64,000 nt of DNA from Syngnathus acus. Taxonomy: Eukaryota > Chordata > Actinopteri > Syngnathiformes > Syngnathidae. The notes beneath the pieces were generated by a model. The model was given only the letters and a program-made list of their open reading frames with translations, ran no database searches and was not told the DNA's origin. Both the position numbers and the translations under genes were made by a program. Shown here one piece after another: positions 48,794 through 62,441 of the stretch. Numbering within the stretch: the stretch's first letter is position 1; the number at the start of each line of letters is the position of its first letter. The DNA is taken from assembly GCF_901709675.1 (NCBI RefSeq), contig NC_051104.1:811001-875000 (forward strand). The letters are read 5' to 3'.

Positions 48794-51700
48794 GTTTAAA
48801 CGCTTATTTGGCCGGAATAGTGCTCGACGCTACGGCCCAGTCGAGGTAGTGCTACAGTGGCTTCGATTGAACCCGAGAGCGACAAGTGACATTTGGCTCC
48901 CTTTACAACACTGTTTGTCCAAGACTCAAACACAGTCCAGGTTGGCCCGTCCAAGTTTTATTAATGAGACGAATCACTCCGAATTGATCAGGGGGGCCTT
49001 AGAGAAGATTATCAAAAGCATTTGAGGAGAGAGAAAGCGAGAGAGAAAGAGAAAGCGATCGATTCCCGGGATGCCTCGCAAGCTTTCCACTGAAATCTCA
49101 TTACGGCTGAAGATGGCACGCGCAGCCCGGCTTTGAGCACTATTACCATCTTCCGCGTAGGATTTTCTATTACGCCAGGGATCGATAGCGACGTATCTAA
49201 CCAGCGTCGAGAGTCTGGCAGTGAAAGAAAAATTAAAAATACTTTTCGATGGAAAGAACGGTTCTTCAAAGATTTGTCTGACAGGCTCGAATTAACTTTT
49301 TTTATGTGACGAGGAATTCGGGTCAGGTATGCACCAATAAAAAAGCATGATTAGCTCAAGGTTAGCGCACTTACATCTTGCCGTCTGCATTTAAAATCTC
49401 TTCACAAGCCCCTGCTAGAGACAACATTCAAGTTGGCACTGAGTTAAATGAGTGTTTGAAAAATTACAGGAAAGAGAAATTGTTTTGGTTAAGTTAGCAG
49501 CATAACTAGCATGATTTGAATTGCATATGAGTCCAACAACTACCTTATTTTTTTAAAACACCGAAGGCATGTTTGGAACCACACTATAAAGATTAAAAAA
49601 CAAAAATACACTGAGATTGAAGTTTTAATCTTTGGAGAATTGTATGTTTTGGGATATTTGTTTTAACTTAAAGGCATGTTTTGCCATTTGTTGCTAAAAC
49701 AGCTAAATGGGGCTTGTTTTTGACAGCCTAAAATGTTACATGAAAACAGCTGGTTTGAAAAATGTAACTTAAAACCACAGCCACCTTATTATCAGATTAC
49801 TTTGCCCAACATACTGTAGGTTGACGAGCACATTTTGTCCATCATGGAGAGGAACAGCTGTCATTTTAGTCATTAGCTCTTTTAGCAGCTAATGAGCTAG
49901 CTAGCATCTGTTAGGCACATTAGCGCCTGTCTCATGAGTCCAAGGCACATTGTGTCCAATGTCAAACCTGGTGGGGGGAGGGGGTGTTTGTTTTAAGTTC
50001 AGCATCGGTTTAATAACGATAAATCATCTGGAACGTCACAATACAAGTGTTTACTCTCAAAATGGGAGATATATGTGAAAAGTGCGACAGAGCGGCTTTT
50101 ACAACCTCTGCGTTAGACTCCAGGCAATGCAACGAGCAACCCATTTCAGAGAACTGTCAAAAAAAAAAAAGTCATATCGCTGGGAACACGCTGTAGCAGT
50201 CAATTCGAACGCGCCATAAACGTTTGCTTTATGAAGCATGTCTCCACAGGCTAATCAAAGGGAAAATGTCAAGGCAGATCCGAGCCATTTTCAGCACACG
50301 GTGTGCATTACTATGCTATTGATAAGGATAAGAATTAATCAGTTGATATTGGAAACAATAATGCTTCCTGATCGATCTCAGTGCTCAAACTGGCACACGC
50401 AGCCAGTCGATTGACCTCAGCCAGTCTATTGGCCACGATTATGTAACTGGCTCTAAGTAAAGCTAACCAATAGTACGTTAATTGGTTAAAAGAAAGAAAA
50501 GGATAAACAAGATAAACAACATTGTCTGCCGCAAGGTAAACAATGTAGTATGTATCTGCTTTGCCTTATTTGCCTCCCAAAAGGATTACAGTGCGAAGTG
50601 CAAAACCCTTCCGTTTATTACGCGCAGACGTAATAACAATAACAATAAAAACTGTAGGATACTGCTGAGCACGGGCACAAGGGGTTGCAAAAGGGAGCCG
50701 TAGAGGCAATAGACACGCGGCGGATATGCTGCCTTGATGCCCCTCGTCAAACTGTCTGCTTTGAAAGCCATCTGCTCTAATTAGCTATGGATTGTGCGGT
50801 ACAGCGGCTCCGGTTCATTGTTTTGGCACTGTGGCATTTTTCCAAGGAGTGAGTGTTTGTGAGAGCAGCTGCTACAAGCCTCTGTGAAACCCCAGAAAAG
50901 AAAATAATAAATAAATAAACATTGCGGTGTTGACCCGGAATTTTCTTCGTGTTAGTACGTGGACAGACTATTGCCCGAGGGATTGGCCATTTGTCCACAC
51001 TGGAAAACCGGAGATTCCTCATTACCAGGCAATATTCGGCAAAATCCCACAGCCTAACCTGTTTTTACAGCCATTTGGAAAGCGGAACATCTAAAGTGAC
51101 AGTGGAACAAAAATATGAGGAGACAAGATGGAGTGTGTCTTTTGGAATGTTGATGACAGTTTGCAAAAAATGGCAGCTTGTGCACAGTGCTAATGCTAGC
51201 GGGTTTTGCTAGCACTGCTATTTGTTAAAGATGGATGGGAACAAAGAGTATGACGTCAGGCCTAAATGAAATCTTGCTAGTTTTAACGCTGTAAACTTCC
51301 CTTTGGGTGCACCAACTTGAATCAGTACTTCCACTTTTAATTTGACGCAGGCATCTGTTCTTCTACTCAAGTGGAATATGAGAACTTTCGCTATTGCAAA
51401 ACATTGCTCTTGGACATAGCTATAAATCAGAAACTTATGACTCCAAAGCACTAAATGTTGCTGGCGAGGTTACTGTAAAAACAATATGATATACTGCATT
51501 GTTCATTCATGACCCCCCATCCCCTTTAGATTGATTATACTACGCCGCTCCGCATTAAAGCACCATTAGCCGCCATTACGGCGGCCCAACAATAACACTG
51601 GAATGGGGCTTGCAATCAGAAAAGCGAGGGGGTTACATCACCAGCTAGTCACGTGTCGAACGTAGCCCGAGCGCTCTCCCATGTCAACGACGTGGCTAAT

Positions 51701-54700
51701 GACGAACGACCGGATTCATTTTGTTTAAGTGCAAAACATCCATTCTGAAACAGGCTTTAAAAGTGCCCCGTGTCAATACGAGAAATATTGACTCCGCGCC
51801 TGCAATCCTTTTCCTTCTCATTCTGCAATAGTGTGATAGATTAGCGGTGTACCGAGTCAACGGACGCTCATTACCACTGGCGAATAAAAGAAGGCTGAAT
51901 TCAAAGGGCGAGATGATAAAGACTCGGCTCGACGCTTATGTTTTTGTATGAATATTTAAAAGACAACAACCAGGGGGAATGCAATTAAAGGAGTGCAAGT
52001 ACATGAGGCAACTTGTTTCCCCTGCCTTGATTATTTCCCAGTTTAAAGCCTTTTAAGGGACAACAATAAGGATGTATGCGCCGTCGTTGCACTTACATTA
52101 TAGCCACGCTTCACTCGAGCTCTTTGCGGTGTTTTCTTCCTCTTAAAAATCACAATGAGGCTCGGAATCATTGAAACAACATTACGGGCGTCGTTTGTGC
52201 ATTGCGCCGTGAGCCTGGTGCGTTATAGAGGAAATGCAAAAGTCACACCTCTGGTTCTGCCACAACAGCTCCCATCTCACTGTGTGAGAGTACTGTGAAA
52301 ACATTGCAGCTGCAATTATACATATTATACATTATTGAGGTTTTTTTTTTTGCTTAACTATATAATCACTAATAAAGACCAGGAGCCTGCATGGAAGCCA
52401 AAGCAGCGGCGGGACTCTCCCCCTCCAAATAGCGGGGGGGGTTACTGTAATAATCACGTGATAGATGCAATGCACCACAACACTCTTGAGCCATGTGAAT
52501 ATATCACCAAGGCTGGCAGGCGTCTTGTATTCGCCGGTAATAATAAGTGCTGATGGATGTTGCTTTAGGCCTATTAGCTGAATCATGTTTGTGCATTCGT
52601 GCAGGCGCTGGAGGTCTTTTTACGAGAGGTCCCTTGCCAAGTGCGGGACACCATGGGCGGGAGGAGTCGGCGATATTTTGGGAGAACGCGCTGGTTTAGG
52701 ATTCAAGCAGTTTGCCATTATAGACAAGTATTGTTTTGCACTCCGAACCACAAGGGGGAGAATATAAGAGATCATTCCACGATAGTGAGACCTGGGACTC
52801 GTGATGTGGCGTGGTATTTGTGAGGGACTACTTGGTATTGAACGTTTGAGAACCAACATTCTGACGCAGTAATTCCCAAAGGGTAATAAGGGTTCCAGTA
52901 CACAGGCTCCCTCTTGTGGTAAGTGTAAGAATGACTGAATTAAATGTTCATACTAACACAGATATAAAAACAGAAAAACTCCTCGCTTGCAATCAAAAAC
53001 AAATAACTTTTTGAATTGAATTTCCTCAGTGTAAATGGCAGTCAGCCACAGAAGAAAAGGGGCAGTTGAGGTTCATATTGACATTGTGATACGAATAGGA
53101 CAAGCGTGACAGCAGAGACGGCAGAGATGTTTGTTATCGCGACTCAAAAGTCCTCGTGTTACTTGACCGTCAATATGGCCACCGTAGGAGAGCCAACGTA
53201 CACCCAAGACGCATTTGATGATATATAGTCCCCAGCTCCCCTCAGGCAAATTGCACAAACACCATTTCAGTTAACGCCCATAAATGCTCGTGCAGGGACT
53301 ATACATTTTTGATTAGTGTTCTGTCGGGCAAATCTTTTAATGCACTATTAAAAGCGGCCGTAACAAATAGGCTTGTCACCGATATCCGACGCTTGCGAGT
53401 ACTTAAACTAATTGTGTTTCCGTGCTATGAAAGAGCCATTTCGATGAAGAGTGTGAGCCTCGCAACGTGAAAAGGGATGCGGCTGCGGCAGGAATCTATT
53501 GATATGCAAAAAATGACATGGGAATCTCATGATGCTAAACAGGAGTTTATTAGTTGGGCCATTTTGTTTTAGGAGAATATGTTCGCATAACCAATGCTTT
53601 TTCTGCCTCATTATTATTACAGTGATTACATCCCATATGTCTCAGCGCTCAGCCATAAACAACAGTCATCAGCTTAACTCTTATGGACGTTTGGGGAAAA
53701 TGAAAATGAGGAGTTTTCGCCAAATGGATGCGTTGAATGATTAATATATGGCGGTCCATTCATCTTCCACGAGGCGGTCCGCCGGTTAAAGTGGATTGGA
53801 AATATCAACAGTGAATATCAGTCTGCCAACTCGAGGATCTCATCTTTTGACTTTTTATCGGCGCTAATATTCCAAGATATTATGAACCTTTCAGCTTTCA
53901 TTAAAGCCAAGTTGTGCTCGTGGACTTTTAAATATCTCATTTATGAAGCGGCGGACAGGATTTTTTTTTTTGAGGTATGAGATTGTTTTCCCACTTGTAT
54001 CTGTGAAAATAACACAGCATTGAAACTGAATGTAGTATTAAAAAATATGTATTGCAGAGTGTAGAGCTAAAGCACACCAACATTGTATGCAAATGAGCTT
54101 AGCTAGCTGAGAGCAGCAAGAAAAGAAACAAAGGTCTATCAAAATGGAAAAAGTAGCATAAAATATTGATGTGTGCGGAGCTAAAGGACAGCAAACATAA
54201 TGTGATGATTTAATCCTGGTATTTATTTTTATAAACTGCTATCTGCTAACGCAAATTGCTCCATAATTCTGGCTGATTTTACGGGCCTATAGCAAAAGTG
54301 TATAACAAGTATGACCTGCTACCCAACTAATGACATTTCCAACACAACTTTCTCACGCAGCGTGAACACATTAATCACAGTAGCAGCGAGAACCACCCAC
54401 TCCAGTGAACAAATCCATAACGGAGAGGCAATCAAACGGCGAGCAGAGCTCTCGAGCCCACTTGGCGGAAAGGGGCTGACACGTAGGAGTGTGACAGCTT
54501 CATCGTTTTGCTCAATTAACATGACAACCATGCTGCTTTTTGTACCTGGCCGTTATTTGGCTATTAGCTGATGTACGGGCCAATAGAAATCATTTAGCAT
54601 TTGAGTTGTGCGGAGGTTGATGCGGTCCATATTCGGCTAAATTATCGTTATGTGGGTACCGCTGCGGATTCTCGAATAACAAGTCGGAAAGGGTTCACGT

Positions 54701-57277
54701 TTGGAAGGCCAAACGTATTTCTTATGGTTCCTCCTGCTTGTATGTTTTATTCATGAAGCCTTTAGCGTCAATGGAAAATGGGGGGGGAAAAAGTATTGGT
54801 TCCTGGCAAGGTCATGGCTCGGTCACAGCTTTTTCTCGACGTTCAAGCAAAGCTCCTGTGTGTATTATTTTTATTTTATGACATCAAACCATGACTTATT
54901 CCTAACAGTGTCATCTGAAATATTTCATTATCCTCGTCAGATGCTTCTGAGGTGTTCATTCTTGTGGACATACTGGCAAAAAGGGAGATTTATAACGACT
55001 GGGCTCATACCAATATGAGACAATTCCTGCTGCATTCTTGTATAGTTCCAGACCGCAATAGATATTTTTTTTTTTGTTACTGTGTGTTACTTTGTTTGTG
55101 AAACCCCCATTCTCATTTTAGCAATTTAGAATCAAATCGCAGAACTTGACTAACACTGAACTTTTTCTTTTCATGGAGAGAAAAAGCTCATTTGTGGATG
55201 ACGAGTGGGGAATATATTTGTTTTATCTACTGTCTGCAAATCACACAAGGCCACATTTGTAGAATAGACAGGAAACGTCCTCCCTCCGCCAATTTCTGAG
55301 GCCAGGAAAACATTTGCGCGATAAAAGCGTAATGAAGGCCGCATGTATTATCGCCCGCTGTTCGGACACAATTTTTCACAACCCTACCCGCCGTGAGCTG
55401 TGATTCAGTGGCGCTGACCCACATGTCACCTTTCCCCGTGTCCCACCCCGCACCCTCCCTCCTCCGACATTCAGCAAGGCCGCCGAAGCGTAAGCGTCGT
55501 GGCAGCGGCGGATTAAATTTAGGGGGCCGATGCGGCGCCTGATGTGAAAAGACATCTCTATTTATTCCCGCAAACATTCTCAAACGTGCTGACACGAGAC
55601 ATAACGCAAAGCGACATCGCCGCCACCGCCGCCGAGCGCCGCCGAGCGCCGCGATTCACGCTGGAAGTGTTCCACATCGCAGCGTGGCGCTGGTCGAGCG
55701 TGCACACTTCAAAGTCGAGCACGATTTGCTCCGGTTTCATCCCATTTCAAAGGGTTCCGAAATGGAGCTGTTCAGCAGCACCCCTCCGTCTCCCTGACGT
55801 CAAATCACTGAGGAGTGCAGATTGTCTTTCTGTGTGTCTCGCTCAGTCGATCAATATTGTAGAGAGGCTTGTTGTTTGCGATCACCCCCAGCCTCTCAGC
55901 GGTCCGCCTTCTCCAATAAATATGATAGACAGTATTTTAGTAAATGCACAAGGAGGATTAGTTTGCCGCCTCTTAAGAAAAAAAATCCACCCAAGTGGTT
56001 CGCGCGCACACACAGAGTCTGGGTGTGCAATTTAAATGTAGAAAAGCCTCCAGGTTTGTATTCATGCGTGCCACGTTGTTTAAGATAAATTACCCCTCCG
56101 CATGGAAGGATGGAGTGGGTGTTTTTTTTTTCTACTCATCTTACATTTCCCCGAGATAAATAATAATAATTTGCTACATTTTCCTCACCTTGCTCAGCAC
56201 AGACCCGAGCATACGCATGCATATTGGTTGTTTGTGGCCTTTAAACACAATTTCAGTTTTATATGATTGTCCTTTGAAAGCAATCTACACGCGATAAACA
56301 GTCCAAATTAAGCGGAATTAGACAAATACAAACAACATCTAATTTGTTGTATGTGCCATGGATTTTTTTATGTCTTGTGCCCAAGATGGTTTATTGTGTC
56401 TATTCTAACATCCGGTTTCAAAGAGTTTTTCTCCACAGCCCCGCCCAGCGGATCAATGACTAAACCGGCCCGGCCTGCCAAGAGAAAAGATCCGAGTCTA
56501 TAATAACACTGTCGCTCCATCTTCCTCTGCTGCAGTACATTACCTGCCAGCCCCCGATTGCCAGCCCCTCCCTTACTCACCCTGGAGGCATCTTCATTAA
56601 TGCCCTGGCTTTACATCAAGTACAGGGAACTAGCCTGGGAAGCAAACTGCGGCCCAATTTCAATGCTACACACGGGTCAAAGCCAAGACTACGACCTTGA
56701 CCGAATCACAAAGCATTAAGATTATTCCTGAATTTTGTTCCCTTTAACCTTCCAAAGAAACGGGAAGCCTTCTTGAAACAACAGGCTCTCATCGACTCGA
56801 GTTACTTGGGCCATGCATTGTGTCAGACAAGGATCAAAATCAATAGACGTCTTTGTTGTCTATTAATCTGAGCGAGCAACACGTTGGTCCGAGCGAACAT
56901 CCGTCAAGCCGTTAATGGGATCCCGAGCTTCGTCTTTCATCCGTTGATGAATTCATACGGCTTTCAATTACGCGCGTGGCAAACAAACTTATTCATGTCG
57001 GCCACAGAGGACAAGCTATACACTCGATAAGGGCAATTGTTTTTCTCTCCCTGTTCTATACAGATCATTAGCTTTTAAAATAAGAAAATCGATTCCAGGA
57101 ATCCATGAAGTAGCGCGCGGCGGGGGATCGCAACGAGTAGGCACACTTAAGTATGAGTCAGACCAAGGACTCGCACTGTTCCAACTCCCACCCGGTTCAT
57201 TGCCATCGGCGTCAGGTGTTAAGTTTTTAATGAAAGCCTGACGAGTGAATACAAACTACGTCAACTACCAGCTAGGG

Positions 57278-58290
57278 CAGACGTGGGCAAACTACGGCCC
57301 GCGGGCCACATCCCGTCCACGGGGCCGTTTAATCTGGCCCGCCAAACCTGAATTAATTGTATTATTAAACTTTTTTTTTGGTCATTTTCCCTGCTATGTT
57401 TCCCCAATAGATGGGGAAGCGCCCGCCCGCGAATTTACTCCCGGAAGTGCGTGTACATACTGAGTAGTACGGACCCAGCGCACTCCGCGCTCTATTTCCA
57501 TCAGTGCCGAATTTCGAGTGTGGGCTGTGACGTCAGCATTCTTGTAATTCGCGCACTGAGCTTTCAGATAGTTTTACGCTAATGTCACCCACAAACCTTC
57601 CCCTGGAATCCTTCATTAAAATGAGTGGCCCGAGGAAAAGAAAGGTGGACACTGAGTGCCGAGTGTTTAAAAAAAAAAGAGTGGACAATTTTGCTCGACC
57701 TACGTGTGTGAGCAGACGTTCAGCCGCATGAACGTCAACAAAGCCCGTCACAGATCTAGGTTAACGGACCGACACCTTGGCTCTATCCTATACCACAACA
57801 AATTTTACTCCAGACCATGATGCACTTGCAAAAAAGGGAGACCAACAATACTATTTTTTTTTTTTATTACTTTATTTAGATGTATTCTTTCACTGATTCT
57901 TCAAGATGATGTATTTGGTCAGAATGTTTGATGTGATTTTGCCTCATTAGATAAACATATTTCATAAATCTGACCTGCAGGCGCTGAAGTGATGGAAACT
58001 ATTATTCATAATAACAGTGTCGTATATAATGAGAATTACTGATAGTAGTTTTTTGGTGAAATATTTTTTTAATGCTGTTAATAAATGCATTTGTTTTCAA
58101 AAAGCTTTTTTTGAATATCCATGCTTTACTACAGTACCTACTATAAGTACAAACCTTTTATGCAATGACCTTTACATGTCATTTCTATTACTTCACACAA
58201 ACACTACATCCATCTGCTCCTGGTTCGGCCCCCCCGGTCTAAATTGAGAACCAAATTCGGCCCGCCAGTCAAAAAGTTTGCCCACCCCTG
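57278..58290 (+). mobile_element. hAT-type non-autonomous element, 1-kb family copy 2
   Basis: The left end is CAGACGTGGGCAAACTACGG; the right end, reverse-complemented, is CAGGGGTGGGCAAACTTTTT. The 8-bp flanks AGCTAGGG (57270-57277) and GGCTAGGG (58291-58298) match at seven positions. Orientation is opposite to the copy at 11626. It keeps an N-terminal transposase fragment (MSGPRKRKVDTECRVF, from the ATG near 57621) and, in another frame, the C-terminal dimerisation-region fragment TYVCEQTFSRMNVNKARH plus RSRLTDRHLGSIL (about 57690-57790). The middle of the transposase is missing, so it is a deletion derivative of an autonomous hAT. Confidence 0.9.
57621..57818 (+). pseudogene. hAT transposase remnant (N- and C-terminal fragments)
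   Basis: Two fragments in different frames are joined by a large internal deletion at an A-rich stretch (57667-57678). The first resembles the N-terminus of hAT transposases related to GTF2IRD2-like proteins (KRKVDTECRVF). The second carries the C-terminal dimerisation motif region (TFSRMN, then SRLTDRHL). The matching positions are also visible in the copy at 11626-12607. It is non-functional. Confidence 0.75.
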
Positions 58291-61200
58291 GGCTAGGGTC
58301 ACATTAATGGACGAGCAACATTTAACTGTATTTCGTGTTTTGTATAGGGACGCATTCTATTCTATAGAGGCAAGACATTCTATTTACATTTTGGCTACTC
58401 CATGGGAAAAGCATCGCCTCCATCTGTGAAGTGTCCGCTCCAATCCAATAGGACGCAGGTAAATACACCCAACGTCCCGTCAACACAGCTAGCGGGCGGT
58501 CATTTGTCATGCCATCAAAACAATGAGACGGCAGAGACCTGTGGCTGTCATAACCGTTGGCGCGTGAATGACTCGCGCGGGAAACAGTCCTTGTAATTAT
58601 CCTCTCCGCCACTTGTTCCCTCCCGTCGCATCCCGACATCAGTCACCGTGGTACCGTGTATTGAATTCTGATAGAATCTTGCTAAACAAAAGCCGCCGCG
58701 CTTCACGCGTCGCCTTCGTCGGTGATCGTTCCCCCGTTGGAACACCGAATCAAACACCGAGGGGGGCTTTTCCTCATATTGATATTCCAATCATGCGCTC
58801 AATTTATGATGAAGCAAGCAGCCGATATGGAAGAACAACTGGATTAGACAGCGCTTTCACAGCTGATAAAAGGTATTATGCATTGATTCCTTCTCCGGGG
58901 CGGCGGCGATATCACATTATCAGCAAAATGTTAGCATAATGTAAAAATCCGGCAAGCTAAATTGAATGTCAAAATGCGACAAAGACGCCCGGCTCACTTC
59001 GGACAGAATGCAAATGCGAGCGGCACACAGACGCGTGTCCAAATGTACTTAACGCCGATGAGTCACCGCCGGCGTGCGCCAACATTATGAAAAGTATCGA
59101 CGGTGACCTTTAGTATGCGAATGCAAACGTGTGCAGTGACAATGCCCTACGAGAAGAGACGGCGATAGCAACCGAATGTCACTTGATCCGTAAAAAAAAG
59201 ACTGTTTACATCTGAGCCGGGATAAAAATGTATCTCCTTTGAGCAAATAAAAACAGATTTTAAGCTTGTCACATGACTTACTCCAAAAACACACCAGTAA
59301 GCACTGCCTGCCTTACATCTGTCCTATCCTGCCCTGTCCTGTCCTGTGTCACACGACTTGCCATTTGACCACTCAAAGGGAGCCAAACAGTCACACAAAT
59401 AGTTTTCTGACTAACTTTTATATGAAACGTGGCAGAAATCTATTTGTACCTGACAGCATTTTTGCACCGGCTTCCCTGCCACCAGAAAGGCACTAGTCAA
59501 CCGTGCCAGTGTTTTATCGGCATTAAAGTTAATTCGTAAAGAAAGTCAGAGTGCATATTTAATCATTTGTCTCGGGGAACTGAGCGAGGGATGAGGCCAA
59601 CGACCGCAAAGAGAGCCTTGGGAAAGCGTGTCACAACCAGTGACTCGGAAGGACTCGGCCTGACGCCGAGGCAGTGCAGTCAGTCGTGACCGACGACCAT
59701 CACGGAAACGGCCACAAGCGTTCGGTGGGAACTGACCTGCCCTCCGTCCAGGGCGTCAGGGAAAAACTATTTTTGGAATTTTGTAGCTTCAACGTGGAGA
59801 TGAGGAAGAAAATCTGGGGTTAGCCATGTCGCAGCCAGTCGGTAACAAGCAAGAGGTAGACGACTCGAGCGATTTCACAGTTGCCGGTTTTTGGACTTGG
59901 GACTTGCTGGGCTTGACTTTAATGTGTTTTCGTGGTGACTTTTTGTAACTTGGTACTTGCTTCAAACTTGAAGGTTAAGAACTGAGACTTGCATTTAGAG
60001 TGTAAGACTTATTCCCACTAAGACTTATTCTGGTACGAAGCGGCTCCTCCCCCTGTGCCCATACGCATAAGATATTCATCAAAGAAGCATTTAGTCACAC
60101 TCTGGTTCAGATATAATTCAGTCAAGGTCGATGGCGTACACCCACCACCTCCCGAAATCCTTCTCCAGACAACTTGTAACCTCGTATGTTTTATTATGCC
60201 GCGCCAACAGAGCCGTCACGATAAACGCGAGTGAAGAGAAGGCAGAGGGTGCTGTCAAAAGCAGCTAGAACAGATTAGTTTTAAATCATAATGTCACCAT
60301 CGTCATTCCCGTTGTTGCTGAAAAGAAAAGCAGAGCATCCCGAGCGAGCCAGATAAGGAAGCCGGGTTGGAGGAAAAATGTGGACACCTGCCGTCTGCCA
60401 CATTCCCCGCCTCAAGTTGCCAAAACAAGGAAAAAAATCTTTTCACCATTCCATTTTTTTTTTTATGTCAGGTTTGTCCTTTTAAATTAAACCTAACTGA
60501 CAACATTCACATTCATTATTCCAAGTCTACGGGCTTTTCTTTCCGCTATCAGCTCGGCTTTGCCTGTTGAATTATTCAAAGAGCTGCTCCGTTGTGGTTC
60601 TGCGAGGCCACGAGAAAACATAAAGTCACACTTTAATACCGCAGATGTCAAAATATTACTATATGTTGAATTCTATCACGACATTACTTCAGTTCAAATA
60701 TTCTCGTATTTGAATATTCGTAAACACACACAGGTGGCGCTGTAGAGCCGCTCCATTTAGGGTGAAGGTAATTTATTTCTCGTCTTTGCTATGCTCGACA
60801 CTAATTTGTAAGCCATCAAGGGGCCACAAAAGAGAAAGGTAGTTTCCAATTATGCTTCATCACAGCCACCCATCCCTGCAATTGGTCCGTGCGCATCATA
60901 AACCTCGGATGCAACCTTAAAACAAGTGTGACCTTTATGCAAATCCCTAAATCAATCAGTGCGGTCGTTAAAGCGTTAACAAGCTCGGGCCGTCCCGTCG
61001 TTCCTTCGCCCCGGTAAACAGGTCGTTAAAGGGTCTGCTTCAGCCTAAAAGGGGGGGCTTCTCGGCCTTGGGTGCCACCGGAGCTCTTAATGATGCGGAA
61101 AATTAAAAAGGTTTCGGCTGGAACAGTCAAAGCTTGTTACCTTGTGTGAAGGGCTTGTTCTCCGTTCACCTGCTTTGACGCGGCGAACGCGGACTTCGGC

Positions 61201-62243
61201 CAAAAGGCAAGGTCTAACGAGGTTTACTATTTGCATTCCAGACACACAAAAGGATAAAAGGCTCAATGTACTGCTGCTACAGATTGTTAAACTGAAGACA
61301 GAGCACTGCAAAGGCCTTCTCTGTTGGCTTAAACACTATTAGTCACTGACCTACATTTCAGCAGAAATGGAGAATATTTCTTCTTCAACATTGTTTTTCC
61401 CAACACTCGATTCTCTGTACTTTGTTGCATTTCTATCGGCTGCATTGCTTTCTATAAATGAACCCAAGCAAATTGAGATTTCGACTTGACTTGACGAACC
61501 CTACTAAAGAGCGACGTCACCCTCGGAAAAAATATCAACATCGAGTTGACCTCCACAGCCACAAAATATTTACTAGCTTTTTCTTCTCCTCATGTCACAC
61601 AAGGGTCTCCACTCATGCTGGTAATAAGTAGCCGCATTCTGGCTCCCAAATGTAGCATCACGTCTAAATGCCACTTGCTGGCGGTTTAATAAGTACAACA
61701 ACCAATATAGCGCTCGCCATCCCCGGGGGCCACTTAAAAACTAACAGGCGGCTGCTTTGTCTTCATTTTTTTTACTAAAGTTTCAAATAAAGCCATGAAG
61801 TGTTTTTTCTTCTCCAGTCGGGCGATATATGACAGGTGTGTCAATATCACAAGTCCTCACGCGCTGGTTAAATTTCGAGTGAAATGGGCGGATTGTAGCG
61901 TTGGGGGACGCCAAAGGGGCTCGGCGGTTCCTCTGATTGGTTGCAAAGGGAGCAGGAAATTGCTCAGAAAATGAAGACCTTTTGCATCTACCTCAATCAC
62001 TCCACTTCGACGTGCCCTTCGGTGTTTCCCCGCATTACTGCCGTGGAATCTACAGGCGGGATTATGAGAAAGCGTTACCTTGTCACCTTTGTCCAGTCAG
62101 TCGGTCATTCTGAAAATATGTCAAGGCACTTTTACACGGTATTCCTGCTAAATTGGCACGTAAGAGTCTTAGTGGTTGAGCTGCCATTTAGTTGCCTGTG
62201 TCTTTCTTTGCGGATTTCTCTGTTTTCAAAATTAACAAAAATA

Positions 62244-62297
62244 AAATAATGATAATAATAATAATACTAATGATAATAATACTACTACTACTACTAC

Positions 62298-62334
<37 letters not shown>

Positions 62335-62352
62335 CATAGTAATAATAATAAG
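62244..62352. repeat. AAT/ACT trinucleotide microsatellite
   Basis: ATA/AAT repeats are interrupted by a block of ACT units in the middle (62281-62299). The poly-Ile and poly-Leu frames through it are artefacts. Confidence 0.95.
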
Positions 62353-62417
62353 AAAAACTGTCCTAATACTTCCCACTTTTCCCACCGTGGTTCCTCTGCT
62401 TCACTAATGTTGTTCTT

Positions 62418-62441
62418 AAATAAATAAATAAATAAATAAAT
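62418..62441. repeat. AAAT microsatellite
   Basis: Six tandem AAAT units. Confidence 0.9.

Larger units (their letters stand above)
43243..57269. other. Intergenic, mostly unique sequence, no gene seen
   Basis: Fourteen kilobases without a recognisable exon. Minor contents are an AAAT microsatellite (46228-46270), a T run (48354-48375), a CTCF-like motif (47520-47533), a possible 71-bp hAT-like remnant (48723-48793) and a GC-rich GCC/GAGCGCC run near 55618-55655. The 163-residue frame at 55544-56035 has no recognisable domain. Confidence 0.5.

Noticed and set aside
55544-56035. 163-residue open frame
   Set aside because: Compositionally mixed, no domain, overlapped by other frames on both strands; probably chance in a moderately GC-rich stretch.
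61051-61080. U2 snRNA start (GCTTCTCGGCCTT)
   Set aside because: Only about 13 bases match; the following sequence does not continue as U2.
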